Positions 38,029 to 47,630 of a DNA stretch of 64,000 nucleotides are shown here, piece after piece. The translations under genes were made by a program, and so were the position numbers. This DNA is from JAGVSR01 sp963708775. Lineage in GTDB: Bacteria; Pseudomonadota; Alphaproteobacteria; Rhizobiales; Hyphomicrobiaceae. Position 1 is the stretch's first letter. Every line of letters begins with the position of its first letter. The notes under the pieces were generated by a model. The model ran no database searches, was not told where the DNA came from, and was given only the letters and a program-made list of their open reading frames with translations. The DNA is taken from the NCBI GenBank assembly GCA_963708775.1, contig CAVPTI010000010.1, positions 440,875 to 504,874 on the forward strand. Direction: 5' to 3'.

Positions 38029-39189
38029 TCAGGCGGCGCACCAGTCGGCGAGCTTATCCAAGAAATTGGAGCATTTTTCGAGCTCGGACGCCGCGATCCA
38101 CTCGTTCGCCGTGTGCGCCTGCGCAATATTACCCGGCCCGCAGACAACCGACGGCGCACCGGCATCCTGAAACAGTCCGGCCTCGGTCGCATAGGAAACA
38201 GCGAACGTCTCGTTCTGTCCCGCGAGCGCCAAGGCGAGCGCCACGGCTTCCGATCCCTCACGCGTGCCGAACGGTGGCACATAGTTCGTTCGCGTCATGG
38301 TGATGCCGGACTCGGGCGCCACGGCCCGCATCGCCGGCAGGCACTCCCGTTCGATGAAGGTGTTGACCCGCGTCTCTACGGCGGCGACATCGAGTCCCGG
38401 CATCGACCGGATCTCGAACCCGAAGCGGCACGACACGGGAACGATGTTTGATGCCGTGCCGCCCTGGATGGTCGTCACCTGCAATGTCGGATATGGCGGC
38501 TCGAACCTAGGATCGGGCGCACGCTTTGCAAAATCGGCTTCGATCCGGGCCAGCTCGCCGAGCACCATCCCAGCGTACGTGATTGCGTTGACGCCGAGAT
38601 GCGCCATGCTTGAATGCGCCGCCCGCCCCAGGATATCGATTTGCCACCGCATCGGACCCTTGTGCGCATCGACGACGCGCATGTCTGTCGGCTCGCCCAC
38701 GATGACGATGCGCGGCAACGGCAGCGTCGTCCCCATCTCGGCGATCATCGGCCGCACACCGATGCAGCCAACTTCCTCGTCGTAGGAAAAGGCGATGTGG
38801 ATCGGCGTTCTCAAATTCGCAGATTTGAAGCGCGGCACGGCAGCGAGCACGCAGGCGAGAAACCCTTTCATGTCCGAGCTGCCGCGGCCGTAGTATCGCC
38901 CGTCTTTAAACGTCAGATCGAACGGGTCCGTCGCCCAATCTTGACCGTCCACGGGTACCACGTCGGTATGCCCGGAGAGCGCAATGCCCGGCACATCCTG
39001 CGGCCCGATGGTGGCGAATAGAGATACCTTCTGCCCGTCTTCAGTGGGGACAAGGTAAGACGCGACGCCATGTCCGCGCAGATAATCCTCGACATAGAGG
39101 ATCAGCGGAACATTGGTCTTGTGGCTTGTCGTATCGAAGCTGATGAGGCGTTCGAGAATATCAGCCACGGTGGCGCCGGAGCGCTGCAT
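38029..39189 (-). CDS. argE: Acetylornithine deacetylase (M20 family)
   Basis: The 386-residue metallohydrolase has M20 motifs ALSGHTDVVPVDGQDW (metal His and catalytic Asp, about 70-85), YGRGSSDMKGFLA (about 100), SYDEEVGCIG (metal Glu) and a dimerisation domain with GRAAHSSMAHLGVNAI. It frees ornithine in arginine synthesis. The start at 39189 is adjacent to the apaG stop, so it is the third gene of metZ-apaG-argE, probably under the SAM-II riboswitch. Confidence 0.88.
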   Translation of the reverse strand: MQRSGATVADILERLISFDTTSHKTNVPLILYVEDYLRGHGVASYLVPTEDGQKVSLFATIGPQDVPGIALSGHTDVVPVDGQDWATDPFDLTFKDGRYYGRGSSDMKGFLACVLAAVPRFKSANLRTPIHIAFSYDEEVGCIGVRPMIAEMGTTLPLPRIVIVGEPTDMRVVDAHKGPMRWQIDILGRAAHSSMAHLGVNAITYAGMVLGELARIEADFAKRAPDPRFEPPYPTLQVTTIQGGTASNIVPVSCRFGFEIRSMPGLDVAAVETRVNTFIERECLPAMRAVAPESGITMTRTNYVPPFGTREGSEAVALALALAGQNETFAVSYATEAGLFQDAGAPSVVCGPGNIAQAHTANEWIAASELEKCSNFLDKLADWCAA

Positions 39190-39190
39190 A

Positions 39191-39646
39191 TCAGTTCACG
39201 CTTTTCACGGTGAAGGGGCTGTCGAGCGAAAAGGCCGGAACCGCCACATCGAACAATTTCCCACCGTCGCCTGACATCTGGTAGCTGCCGACCATGATAC
39301 CGGAGGGTGTCGGCAGCGGACATCCCGATGTGTAGGTGAAGGACTGGCCTGGCTCGATCACCGGCGTCTGGCCAACAACTCCCGGTCCTCGAACTTCTTC
39401 GGTCCGTCCCGTCCCATCGGTGATGCGCCAGAACCGCGTTTTAAGCTGCACGGGCACGGATCCGTCGTTCTGAATCTCGATCGTGTAGCTCCAGAAATAG
39501 TATTCTTCTTCAGGCGACGATTGCTCGGCCTGATATTCCGGCACGACCCGTACGCGCACGTCATGGGTCGTCTTCTCGTATTGATAGTCACGGCTCACGG
39601 AAAGCGGTCCTTCAAATTTGCCCACGCCGAGTTTATGCGCCCGCAC
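39191..39646 (-). CDS. apaG: ApaG family protein
   Basis: The 151-residue protein is an ApaG fibronectin-like fold with the diagnostic YYFWSYTIEIQNDGSVPVQL, VRGPGVVGQTPVIEPGQSFTYTSGCPL and SGIMVGSYQM. Its role is poorly known and is linked to magnesium/cobalt tolerance and dinucleotide metabolism in enteric bacteria. It uses a GTG start 12 bases after the metZ stop and directly precedes argE. Confidence 0.92.
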   Translation of the reverse strand: MRAHKLGVGKFEGPLSVSRDYQYEKTTHDVRVRVVPEYQAEQSSPEEEYYFWSYTIEIQNDGSVPVQLKTRFWRITDGTGRTEEVRGPGVVGQTPVIEPGQSFTYTSGCPLPTPSGIMVGSYQMSGDGGKLFDVAVPAFSLDSPFTVKSVN

Positions 39647-39658
39647 GGTGCGGTCAAC

Positions 39659-40873
39659 TCAGGCGGTGCGTGCCGCGGCAAGCCCACGCGCCACATCCGC
39701 GATGAGATCGTTGGCGTTTTCAAGCCCAACCGACAGTCGCAGCATCCCGTCGCCAATGCCCAGTTCAGCGCGCGCTGCTGGCCCGATCTTGTAATGGGTC
39801 GTCGTGGGCGGGTGCGTAATCAGGCTCTTCGAGTCACCGAGATTGTTGGAGATTTTGATGAGCCGCAGCGCGTTCTGGAACCGGAAGGCCGCCTCCTTGC
39901 CGCCTTCGAGCTCCAACGCGATCATCTGACCGCCGCCCGTCATCTGCTTGGCCACGATTGCCGCCTGCGGGTGATCCGCACGGCCGCAATAAATGACCCT
40001 GGCGACCCCCGGCTTGCCGGCGAGATAATCCGCCACTGTGGCCGCGTTCTCACACTGCGCCGCAATCCGAATGGGCATCGTCTCCAGGCTCTTCAGCATC
40101 ACCCAGGCATTGAATGGGCTGAGCGACGGGCCCGTCTGCCGGAAGTAATCCTGCAGATGGTCCGTCAAGAACTTGTCCGAACACAAGACGGCACCGCCCA
40201 GGCACCGTCCCTGCCCGTCGATGTGCTTGGTCGCCGAATAGATAACGACATCCGCGCCATGCTGGAGCGGCCGCTGCAGCATCGGTGTCGCAAAGACGTT
40301 GTCGACCATGACGAGCGCGCCGATTTCCTTGGCGATCTTCGACACCGCCGCGATGTCGACGAGGTCGAGCGTAGGGTTGGCGGGCGTCTCGAAGAAGAAC
40401 GCCTTGGTGTTCGGCCGCACTGCCATACGCCATTCATTGATGTCACGGCCGTCGATGAGTGTGGGCGTGATGCCGAACCGGGGGCACAGCGTCTCCACGA
40501 TGTAGCGACATGAACCGAACATGGCCCGCGCGGCCACGACATGATCGCCCGCTCGCAGATACGACATCAGCGCGGCGTTGACGGCCGCCATCCCCGTTGC
40601 CATGACGCGACACGCTTCAGCGCCCTCGAAAATGCGGAGCCGTTCCTCGAGCATCGAAACGGTCGGGTTCGCGAACCGCGAATACTGAAAGCCCGGATCC
40701 TCGTTCTTGAACCGCGCCTCGGCCTGCTCCGCGCACGTGTAGACGAAGCCTTGGGTCAGGAAGATCGCTTCCGATGTCTCGCCGAATTGCGATCTCAGCG
40801 TGCCCCCGTGGACCAACTGCGTTTCCGGCGCCCACTCTGCCGCGATTTCGGCGTCCGTCTTGGATACGGTCAT
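39659..40873 (-). CDS. metZ: O-succinylhomoserine sulfhydrylase
   Basis: The 404-residue PLP enzyme of the Cys/Met metabolism family makes homocysteine from O-succinylhomoserine and sulfide. The PLP lysine lies in VVIYSATKHIDGQGR, and the substrate/PLP region is QYSRFANPTVSMLEERL. The ATG at 40873 (MTVSKTDAEI) is chosen over the GTG at 40912 because GGGGAG precedes it at good spacing. A SAM-II riboswitch and an internal terminator lie upstream. Confidence 0.92.
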   Translation of the reverse strand: MTVSKTDAEIAAEWAPETQLVHGGTLRSQFGETSEAIFLTQGFVYTCAEQAEARFKNEDPGFQYSRFANPTVSMLEERLRIFEGAEACRVMATGMAAVNAALMSYLRAGDHVVAARAMFGSCRYIVETLCPRFGITPTLIDGRDINEWRMAVRPNTKAFFFETPANPTLDLVDIAAVSKIAKEIGALVMVDNVFATPMLQRPLQHGADVVIYSATKHIDGQGRCLGGAVLCSDKFLTDHLQDYFRQTGPSLSPFNAWVMLKSLETMPIRIAAQCENAATVADYLAGKPGVARVIYCGRADHPQAAIVAKQMTGGGQMIALELEGGKEAAFRFQNALRLIKISNNLGDSKSLITHPPTTTHYKIGPAARAELGIGDGMLRLSVGLENANDLIADVARGLAAARTA

Positions 40874-40915
40874 GTCCGTCTGCTCCCCGGCGGTCGCGTC
40901 GCCACGCCGCACAAC

Positions 40916-40979
40916 AAAAAACCCGGTACCCCTGCGGCACGCCCCTTCACTAAGGAGCCGTGCGCCGGGAATTCCGGGT
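40916..40979 (-). terminator. Leader terminator between SAM-II riboswitch and metZ
   Basis: On the minus strand, ACCCGG pairs with CCGGGT around an inner imperfect stem (GCGCACGG.. and ..CGTGCCGC), followed by six T. It lies between the riboswitch and the metZ ribosome site and could be the expression platform. It could equally be a fixed attenuator. Confidence 0.7.
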
Positions 40980-40982
40980 GCG

Positions 40983-41040
40983 CGCGGCCATTTAGCGAGT
41001 TGTTTTACGTGGCTGCAAGCCGGCCGGCCAAATCACCACG
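40983..41040 (-). ncRNA. SAM-II (metA-type) riboswitch
   Basis: Reading down the minus strand from 41040, CGTGGTGATTTGG begins the SAM-II consensus. CGTGG (41040-41036) pairs with CCACG to form P1. The loop contains TGATTTGGCC and CTTGCAG, and the 3' part has the conserved CGCTAAA followed by TGGCC, which can pair back with the loop GGCC to make the H-type pseudoknot. Such riboswitches lower methionine-gene expression when S-adenosylmethionine is plentiful. It lies 110 bases before metZ, as is typical in alphaproteobacteria. Confidence 0.9.
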
Positions 41041-41125
41041 ACGATCGGCCGGGGAATACCGCCCCCTCCCCTTGGCGTCAAGCACACCATGCTTTAGAGC
41101 CCAGGGAGGAGCAGTGGGGAGCCTC

Positions 41126-42265
41126 ATGGCAAAGAAGACCGCAGTTCGGGCCAAGACATCGCGATCTCGCCCTCTGGGCGTCGCGGTATCGAACGGCATT
41201 CTGCCCGCCCAGGCCATCCGTGCTCTGATCTCGGGCGGCGCGCTGAAGCTCTCGGAGCCCTTGGCCGCCGGCCAGCTCCAGCCGGCCAGCGTCGATCTGC
41301 GTCTGGGCCGCGAAGCCTATCGTGTCCGCGCCAGCTTCTTGCCGGGCCCCGGATCGAAGGTGACCGAAAAGCTCGCCGACCTGAAGCTGCACACGATCGA
41401 CCTGACCAAAGGCGCCGTTCTCGAAACCGGCTGCGTCTACATCGTGCCGCTGCTCGAAAGCCTCAGCCTCCCCGACACCATTTCGGCATCGGCCAACCCA
41501 AAAAGCTCCACGGGCCGCCTGGATGTCTTCACCCGCGTCATCGCCGATGGCGTGACCGCATTTGACCAGATCCCCACCGGGTACAAAGGCCCGCTCTACG
41601 CCGAGATCTGCCCGCAGACCTTTCCAATTCTCGCCCGCACCGGCTCGAAGCTAAGCCAGCTGCGCTTTCGCGTCGGCAACCCTCGGGAAGACGACAAGAG
41701 CCTCGCCCGCCTCCACAAGGAGCTGACGCTCGTCTCCGGTGGTGCCACCGATATCAGCGACGGCATCGCTCTCTCCGTTGATCTGGTCGGGGGTATCTCA
41801 GGCCTTGTCGGCTACCGCGCCAAGCGGCATACGGGCGTCGTAGATGTCGATGCCCCCAAGAGCTGCGCCATCTCCGACTTTTGGGAAGAGATCAATTCCC
41901 GCGGCGCCCGACGCCTGATCCTCGATCCGGACCAATTCTACATATTGGCCTCGAAGGAAGCCGTTCACATTCCGCCGACCCATGCGGCCGAGATGATGCC
42001 CTTCAACCCGCTGGTTGGCGAATTCCGCGTGCATTATGCGGGTTTCATGGATCCCGGTTTCGGCCACGAGCCTGCCGGCGGACACGGCTCCCGCGTCGTT
42101 TTGGAAGTCCGCTCGCACAAAGTTCCGTTCATTCTCGAAGACGGGCAGATCATTGGGCGCCTGATTTACGAGCGCATGGTCGAAGTGCCGGAAATGCTTT
42201 ACGGACGCGATCTCGGCTCCAACTACCAGGCCCAGGGCCTCAAGCTCTCCAAACACTTCCGCTGA
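41126..42265 (+). CDS. dcd: 2'-deoxycytidine 5'-triphosphate deaminase
   Basis: The 379-residue protein belongs to the long alphaproteobacterial dCTP deaminase group and looks like two dUTPase-like halves: QPASVDLRLGREAYRVRA with ANPKSSTGRLDVFTRVI, and HAAEMMPFNPLVGEFRVHYAGFMDPGFG. It makes dUTP for thymidylate synthesis. ATG 41126 (MAKKTAVRAK) is chosen. GTG 41114 is in frame. The gene is divergent from metZ, with a 250-bp region shared with the riboswitch. Confidence 0.88.
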   Translation: MAKKTAVRAKTSRSRPLGVAVSNGILPAQAIRALISGGALKLSEPLAAGQLQPASVDLRLGREAYRVRASFLPGPGSKVTEKLADLKLHTIDLTKGAVLETGCVYIVPLLESLSLPDTISASANPKSSTGRLDVFTRVIADGVTAFDQIPTGYKGPLYAEICPQTFPILARTGSKLSQLRFRVGNPREDDKSLARLHKELTLVSGGATDISDGIALSVDLVGGISGLVGYRAKRHTGVVDVDAPKSCAISDFWEEINSRGARRLILDPDQFYILASKEAVHIPPTHAAEMMPFNPLVGEFRVHYAGFMDPGFGHEPAGGHGSRVVLEVRSHKVPFILEDGQIIGRLIYERMVEVPEMLYGRDLGSNYQAQGLKLSKHFR

Positions 42266-42312
42266 CACACCAGCCGGTCCGCTGGTTTACCTCCGATTAA
42301 CCAAAATCAGGC

Positions 42313-42852
42313 ATGTTCGTGAGCGTCGCGTTCTGTTCGTGGAGTTTTTGCGTGCTCGATTATCCGGTTCTCCTGCTGTTCCCTGCAGCGTTGGCGTACG
42401 CCGCGGTGATGGACGTCTTCACGATGACCATCCCCAACCGGATCTCGCTGGCCATGCTTGCCATGTTCCCGGTTGCCGCCCTGCTGGCCGGCCTATCCAT
42501 GCATGCTGCGTTGATGCATCTGGCCGCCTTCGCGGTCGTCCTCGCTTTCGGCATCGCGCTCTTCGCACTTAACCTGCTGGGTGGCGGCGATGCCAAGCTC
42601 CTCGCCGTCAGCGCCCTCTGGGTCGGATACGATCAACTCATCCCCTTCATCGCGTACGTCACCGTGGCAGGTGGCGCTCTCGCCGTCACGTTCCTGGCCG
42701 TCCGCAGCATACCCGCCGGCGCCTTCCAACTTCCCGAATGGGCCGCCCGCTTGCACAAGTCCGGCAACGGCATTCCGTACGGCTTGGCGATTTGTGCAGG
42801 CGGTCTTGTCGTCTATCCCAAGACCGCCCTATTCAAGCTGCTGATCGTTTGA
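42313..42852 (+). CDS. cpaA: Tad pilus prepilin peptidase CpaA (A24 family)
   Basis: The 179-residue membrane aspartic peptidase would cut and methylate Flp-type prepilins. The two catalytic Asp motifs are AAVMDVFTMTIPNRIS (about 35) and LLGGGDAKLLAVSALW (about 92). The GTG at 42352 (MLDYPVLLLF) is an equally good start and would trim 13 residues. It is the first visible gene of the pilus operon. No Flp pilin gene lies in the 50 bases before it. Confidence 0.88.
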   Translation: MFVSVAFCSWSFCVLDYPVLLLFPAALAYAAVMDVFTMTIPNRISLAMLAMFPVAALLAGLSMHAALMHLAAFAVVLAFGIALFALNLLGGGDAKLLAVSALWVGYDQLIPFIAYVTVAGGALAVTFLAVRSIPAGAFQLPEWAARLHKSGNGIPYGLAICAGGLVVYPKTALFKLLIV

Positions 42853-43022
42853 TCCGGCGCACCAACAAAAATCATCGTTTTCAAGGTGCCTTATTCTGCG
42901 GGGGTAGCGGGCGCGTCGATTTACGACGGCAATTAACCTCGCATTGACGAATGTCGCGCAAAACTAAGTCCGACGTCGGGAAGAGGGGGTCTTTCCGGCG
43001 CATAGGGACGCAGAGTCGCGCA

Positions 43023-43829
43023 ATGAAACGAGCTCAGTTCATAGGCATTTCGATCGCGGGCGTCTCGGCGCTCCTGGCCTTCGTTCTGGTCAAAGGGGTG
43101 CTGAACAAGCCGACGGAAGAGAAGCGGGTCGAGGTCAAGATCAACTCGGTCCAAGTCCTGGTAGCCGGTGCCGATATCGGTCTCGGACAGGTGACGAACG
43201 AAGGCAGCTTCCGCTGGCAGGAATGGCCTGCCGATGCCGCCAAAGGCTTCATTACCGACAAATCCAATCGCGAAGCGATGCGCCAGCTCTCGGGCGCTAT
43301 TGCGCGCGCACCGATACTTGCCGGCGAGCCCATCACCCCCGCCAAACTCGTGAAGGCAGGGCAGGGCGGCGTGTTGGCTGCCATCCTCCCCGCGGGCATG
43401 CGCGCCGTCTCTACGCGTATCAAGGAAGAAACAGCCGTCGGTCGCCTGATCCTTCCCAACGACCACGTTGACGTCATTCTGATTCGCCGCCTGCGCGGCA
43501 AGACCGGTGGCGACGACTTCGTCAGCGACACCCTGTTCACGAATGTCCGCGTCCTTGCCCTCGGTCAGCAGATCGAAACCAAAGAAGGCAAGAAGTCAGC
43601 CGAAGGCGCGGCGAATACAGCCACTCTCGAACTCACACCCCGCCAAGCCGAAATGCTCCTGCTCGCCAACTCGCTGGGCGAAATCAGTCTCGCTCTGCGC
43701 TCCATCGCCGACCTGGACCCGTCCAACAAGGGTCCGGGCATCGGCGAGGCACTCAATAAACCCAAAGACGGAAACGCCATCCGGGTCCTGCGTTACGGCG
43801 TCAGATCACGAGCCATGGGCGTGAACTGA
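43023..43829 (+). CDS. cpaB: Tad pilus assembly protein CpaB (RcpC)
   Basis: The 268-residue protein has an N-terminal membrane anchor (FIGISIAGVSALLAFVLVKGVL), an SAF/RcpC domain with VLVAGADIGLGQVTNEGSFRWQEW, and a C-terminal part ending in IRVLRYGVRSRAMGVN. It is a periplasmic component linked to the secretin. ATG 43023 is preferred because the anchor starts there. Confidence 0.88.
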   Translation: MKRAQFIGISIAGVSALLAFVLVKGVLNKPTEEKRVEVKINSVQVLVAGADIGLGQVTNEGSFRWQEWPADAAKGFITDKSNREAMRQLSGAIARAPILAGEPITPAKLVKAGQGGVLAAILPAGMRAVSTRIKEETAVGRLILPNDHVDVILIRRLRGKTGGDDFVSDTLFTNVRVLALGQQIETKEGKKSAEGAANTATLELTPRQAEMLLLANSLGEISLALRSIADLDPSNKGPGIGEALNKPKDGNAIRVLRYGVRSRAMGVN

Positions 43830-43869
43830 TCTGATTGATTTTGCAAGCTCGTCGGAAGGCAGACATACG

Positions 43870-45513
43870 ATGTTGAATTTGGTGATTAGACGGCTTGCGT
43901 CCGTCATTGCGATGGTGGTCACCGCCGCAGCGTTGAGCCCCGCGCTCGCAGGCGATGACGTGGGCGGCCATCTCGACAAGAGCCTCACGGGTTTGAAGGC
44001 CGGTCAGCACGAATCGCTGATCCGTTTGACGGAAGCGGACGCCGGCAAGCGTCGCACGGTGTATCTGGGCCTAGGCAAGTCGACGATGATCGAAATGCCC
44101 CGTCCCGCCCGCGACATCATCATGTCGAACCCGCAGGCCGTCGACGCGGTGGTGCAGACCTCCAACCGCATTTTCCTCATGGCCAAGGGCTTCGGAGAAT
44201 CAAACGCCTTCATCTTCGATGAGAATGGCGACCAGTTCGCAACACTCGAAATCTACGTCAAGCGCGAGACCGCTGATCTTGATGCATTGCTGGCACGCCT
44301 CATCCCGGGCTCCGAGATCACCGCCGAAGTCTTGAACAACACGATCATTCTGACCGGCACGGTCCGCACTCCGGTGGACTCCAATCGCGCGGGACAGATC
44401 GCCCGCCAGTTCATCACGGCACAGTATCAGTTCAAAACCGCGTCCACCGCCGATGGTGTGACGTTGCAGAACCAGCAGCAGGGTGGACAGGGGTTTGCCA
44501 ATCCCCTTGAGAGCAATGTGATCAATATGCTTGCCGTGGGCGGCGAAGAGCAGGTCATGCTCAAGGTCACTGTCGCGGAAGTCCAGCGCACGCTTCTCAA
44601 GCAGTTTGGTATCAACATCGGCGCCACGATCAACGCCGGCAACTTTGCGACCTCTCTCCTGACGGCAAACGCACTGCCGCTGACGACCGCCGCTGGCCTG
44701 GGAAGCCTGCCAGTTCCAGGCATTCAGACTGTCGGCAACAACACTGGCATTGCTCGGCAACTACAACCCCGGACAAACCCTGGCGGTCTGGGCGACCCCT
44801 TCGGCAACTCGGGCATCGCGGGCGGCTGGAGTAACGGGGACGCGCGGGTGACGCACGCAATCCGAGCTCTCGAACGCGCCGGCCTGATGCGCACGCTCGC
44901 CGAACCGACGCTGACCGCTATTTCGGGCGAAGCTGCTAAATTCCTCGCCGGTGGTGAATTCCCGATTCCCGTAGCGGACGGTCAGGGCGGCATCACTGTT
45001 ACGTTCAAAGAGTTCGGTGTCGGCGTGTCCTTCACGCCGACCGTCATGTCGGAAGGCCGCATCAGCCTGAAGATCGAAACCGAGGTCAGCGAACTTTCCA
45101 CGGCTGGCTCGGTAACACTCGGCGGTCTCTCGATCCCCGCACTCACCAAGCGCGAAGCCCAGTCGACGGTCGAAATGCCCTCCGGCGGATCGCTCGCTCT
45201 TGCCGGCCTCATCTCTGACGATGTGCGCCAGAACATAGACGGTCTTCCAGGCCTTAAGGACCTGCCGGTCTTAGGCACGCTCTTTCGCAGCCGCGACTAC
45301 ATCAAGGAAGAAACCGAACTCGTCGTCATCGTCACGCCCTACCTCGTCAAGCCTGTGGCGCGCCAGCAGCTTGGCGCTCCAAGCGACGGCCTTGCCGCAG
45401 CGACCGATTTGAAGGGCATTTTCCTCGGCCACTTGAACCGTATCTACGGACACGACCCGGCAGCGCAGCCGGTCGGCGATCTCAAGGGCGATTACGGCTT
45501 CATCGTCGAATGA
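43870..45513 (+). CDS. cpaC: Tad pilus secretin CpaC (RcpA)
   Basis: The 547-residue outer-membrane secretin has a signal peptide (ending SPALA), an N-terminal pilus/BON-like domain (GLGKSTMIEMPRPARDIIMSNP), and the C-terminal secretin core (AKFLAGGEFPIPV, VSFTPTVMSEGRISLKI, LVVIVTPYLVKPV). It forms the pilus exit channel. It lies 40 bp after cpaB and overlaps the longer cpaD frame. Confidence 0.93.
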   Translation: MLNLVIRRLASVIAMVVTAAALSPALAGDDVGGHLDKSLTGLKAGQHESLIRLTEADAGKRRTVYLGLGKSTMIEMPRPARDIIMSNPQAVDAVVQTSNRIFLMAKGFGESNAFIFDENGDQFATLEIYVKRETADLDALLARLIPGSEITAEVLNNTIILTGTVRTPVDSNRAGQIARQFITAQYQFKTASTADGVTLQNQQQGGQGFANPLESNVINMLAVGGEEQVMLKVTVAEVQRTLLKQFGINIGATINAGNFATSLLTANALPLTTAAGLGSLPVPGIQTVGNNTGIARQLQPRTNPGGLGDPFGNSGIAGGWSNGDARVTHAIRALERAGLMRTLAEPTLTAISGEAAKFLAGGEFPIPVADGQGGITVTFKEFGVGVSFTPTVMSEGRISLKIETEVSELSTAGSVTLGGLSIPALTKREAQSTVEMPSGGSLALAGLISDDVRQNIDGLPGLKDLPVLGTLFRSRDYIKEETELVVIVTPYLVKPVARQQLGAPSDGLAAATDLKGIFLGHLNRIYGHDPAAQPVGDLKGDYGFIVE

Positions 45514-45536
45514 CGGCACAGGTTGGAGACCACACC

Positions 45537-46289
45537 ATGACCATCGGAACTTCGCAGTCCCGCCCTGTCCGCGAGCCGCGCCACGCCAGTACCGCTGCCA
45601 CGTCGGTTCGGCTTGCGCTGGCCGCCACTCTCGCGCTGACGCTCGCCGGTTGCAAAACTCTCGAAGAGGGTACGCGCGTCGCCGGTTGGGAATTGACCGA
45701 TCCACTGCAGCGTCATCCCATCCTGGTGTCGCAGACGCCCGAAACGCTCAACATCGCTGTTCCCCGCGGCGCTAACGGTCTTTCACCGTCGCAACGATCC
45801 GATGTTCTAGGCTTTAGCCATCAGGCTCGCGCCAGCGACGCCGGCAACAGCCGCCTGGTCATTGCCGCTCCGAGTGGCTCGTCCAATGAAACCGCCGCAA
45901 TCACAGCCGTCCACGAGATCGGCGCACTGCTGAGAGAGAATGGCTACACGGAAGCCGACATCAACATCGAGCCATTCGATGCGGCTGGCGCGTCAAGCCC
46001 GCCCGTGAAGCTGTCTTTCCTGCGCTTCGTCGCGGAGGGCCCCGAGTGCGGCAACTTCCAAACCAATCTGGCGCGCGATCCCCGCAACCTGCCTGCGCCG
46101 AACTTGGGCTGCGCGAGCCAGAAAAATCTTGCAGCGATGGTGGTCAATCCCGCTGACCTGCTCGGCCCGCGCACTATGGATGCCCGGCCATCGGAACGTC
46201 GTTCTGTGACTTGGGACAAGTACATCAAGGGTCAAGCGAGCGGCGCCCAGAAGAGCCAAGACGAAAAAGTCGATACCGGCGGCGAGTGA
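45537..46289 (+). CDS. cpaD: Tad pilus lipoprotein CpaD
   Basis: The 250-residue protein has a lipoprotein signal ending LTLAGC (lipobox Cys at about 38) and the CpaD-typical end FGNFQ-like region CGNFQTNLARDPRNLPAPNLGCASQKNLAAMV with ADLLGPRTMDARPSERR. It is thought to assist secretin assembly. ATG 45537 has GGAGA 7 bases upstream. An in-frame ATG at 45510 overlaps the cpaC stop. Confidence 0.88.
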   Translation: MTIGTSQSRPVREPRHASTAATSVRLALAATLALTLAGCKTLEEGTRVAGWELTDPLQRHPILVSQTPETLNIAVPRGANGLSPSQRSDVLGFSHQARASDAGNSRLVIAAPSGSSNETAAITAVHEIGALLRENGYTEADINIEPFDAAGASSPPVKLSFLRFVAEGPECGNFQTNLARDPRNLPAPNLGCASQKNLAAMVVNPADLLGPRTMDARPSERRSVTWDKYIKGQASGAQKSQDEKVDTGGE

Positions 46290-46307
46290 TAACGAGGTTT
46301 TCGTAAC

Positions 46308-47618
46308 ATGATCAGACAGACAAGCACCAATCTGGCGGCAACGGAAACGAGCGCCGATCGTCTCGAGCTTGACTTCGCCGTCGAAGAATCCAGCCAGGCG
46401 AGCCTTGAGCGTGCCCGTCCAATTCCGCGCATCTCGATCCAGGCCTTCTGCGAAAACAATCACATGGCCGGCGTGGTCCAGGATGCGTCGGAAGACCGCC
46501 GCCTGAGCAAGGCGCACGTCAGCGTGCATATGGGCGGCGCGACGGCCGCCGTGCAGCACTACCAGGAAAGCCCAACACCGAACCTGATTGTTGTGGAAAG
46601 CTCACTGCCGCGGCAGCAGCTGATCGGCGAATTGGACCGCCTCGCCGAATGCTGTGATCCCGGCACCAAAGTTGTGATCATCGGCCATGTCAACGATGTC
46701 GTCCTCTACCGTGAACTGCTCAAGCGCGGCGTAAGCGAGTATCTCGTCGCACCGATCACCGCGGCGCAGCTCATGGAGAGCCTGTCCAATCTTTATAATG
46801 ACCCGGAAGCCGATCCCGTGGGTCACGTTTATGCATTCATCGGCGCCAAGGGTGGCGTCGGATCATCAACTGTTTGCCACAACACGGCTTGGACACTGTC
46901 CGAGGCATTGAAGTCGAACGTTATCATCGCTGATCTTGATCTCGCCTTCGGGACGACGGGCCTCGACTTCAACCAGGACCCGGTTCAGGGCATCGCCGAT
47001 GCTTTGGCAACGCCGGAGCGCCTGGACGAAGTGCTGCTCGATCGCCTGTTGACGAAATGCTCGGAGCACCTGTCCATCTTCGCGGCTCCGGTGGTGCTCG
47101 ACCGCGATTACGAGATCACACCCGACGGCTGCGACATGGTCATCGATGTGGCCCGCCAGAATGTGCCCTACGTCGTTGTCGACCTGCCGCATGGTTGGTC
47201 GGCCTGGACCAAGCGCGTTCTGCTGCAGGCGGACGAGGTCGTCATCACAGCGGCTCCCGATCTCGCCAACCTTCGCAACGCCAAGAACATCGTCGAGCTT
47301 TTGAAGCAGTCGCGCAAAAACGATCAGTCTCCGCAGCTCGTCCTCAACATGGCCAACATGCCCAAGCGCCCTGAGATCGGGTTGAAAGAATTCGAGGAGG
47401 CGCTCGGGATTAAGGCGCTCGCCGTCATCGATTTCGATCCGGAGACCTTCGGGCAGGCTTCCAACAACGGTCAGATGATCGAAGAGTTGAGCAACCGTGC
47501 CAAGGCGGCCCCGACCTTTCGCGAAATCGCGATGACGCTCGCGCACCGCAAGGAAGTGAAGGTCGAAAAGAAATCCGCCCTCGCTCCCCTTCTCGAGAAG
47601 CTGAAACTGAAGCGCTAA
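46308..47618 (+). CDS. cpaE: Tad pilus ATPase CpaE (MinD-like with receiver-like domain)
   Basis: The 436-residue protein has a degenerate response-regulator-like N-terminal domain (LIVVESSLPRQQLIGELDRLAE, about 85) and a MinD/ParA-type ATPase with deviant Walker A FIGAKGGVGSSTVCHN at about 178. Segments such as VVDLPHGWSAWTKRVLLQADEVVI follow. CpaE localises the pilus machine. It is preceded by cpaD (18 bp) and followed by cpaF (12 bp). Confidence 0.92.
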   Translation: MIRQTSTNLAATETSADRLELDFAVEESSQASLERARPIPRISIQAFCENNHMAGVVQDASEDRRLSKAHVSVHMGGATAAVQHYQESPTPNLIVVESSLPRQQLIGELDRLAECCDPGTKVVIIGHVNDVVLYRELLKRGVSEYLVAPITAAQLMESLSNLYNDPEADPVGHVYAFIGAKGGVGSSTVCHNTAWTLSEALKSNVIIADLDLAFGTTGLDFNQDPVQGIADALATPERLDEVLLDRLLTKCSEHLSIFAAPVVLDRDYEITPDGCDMVIDVARQNVPYVVVDLPHGWSAWTKRVLLQADEVVITAAPDLANLRNAKNIVELLKQSRKNDQSPQLVLNMANMPKRPEIGLKEFEEALGIKALAVIDFDPETFGQASNNGQMIEELSNRAKAAPTFREIAMTLAHRKEVKVEKKSALAPLLEKLKLKR

Positions 47619-47630
47619 GGATAAACACGC

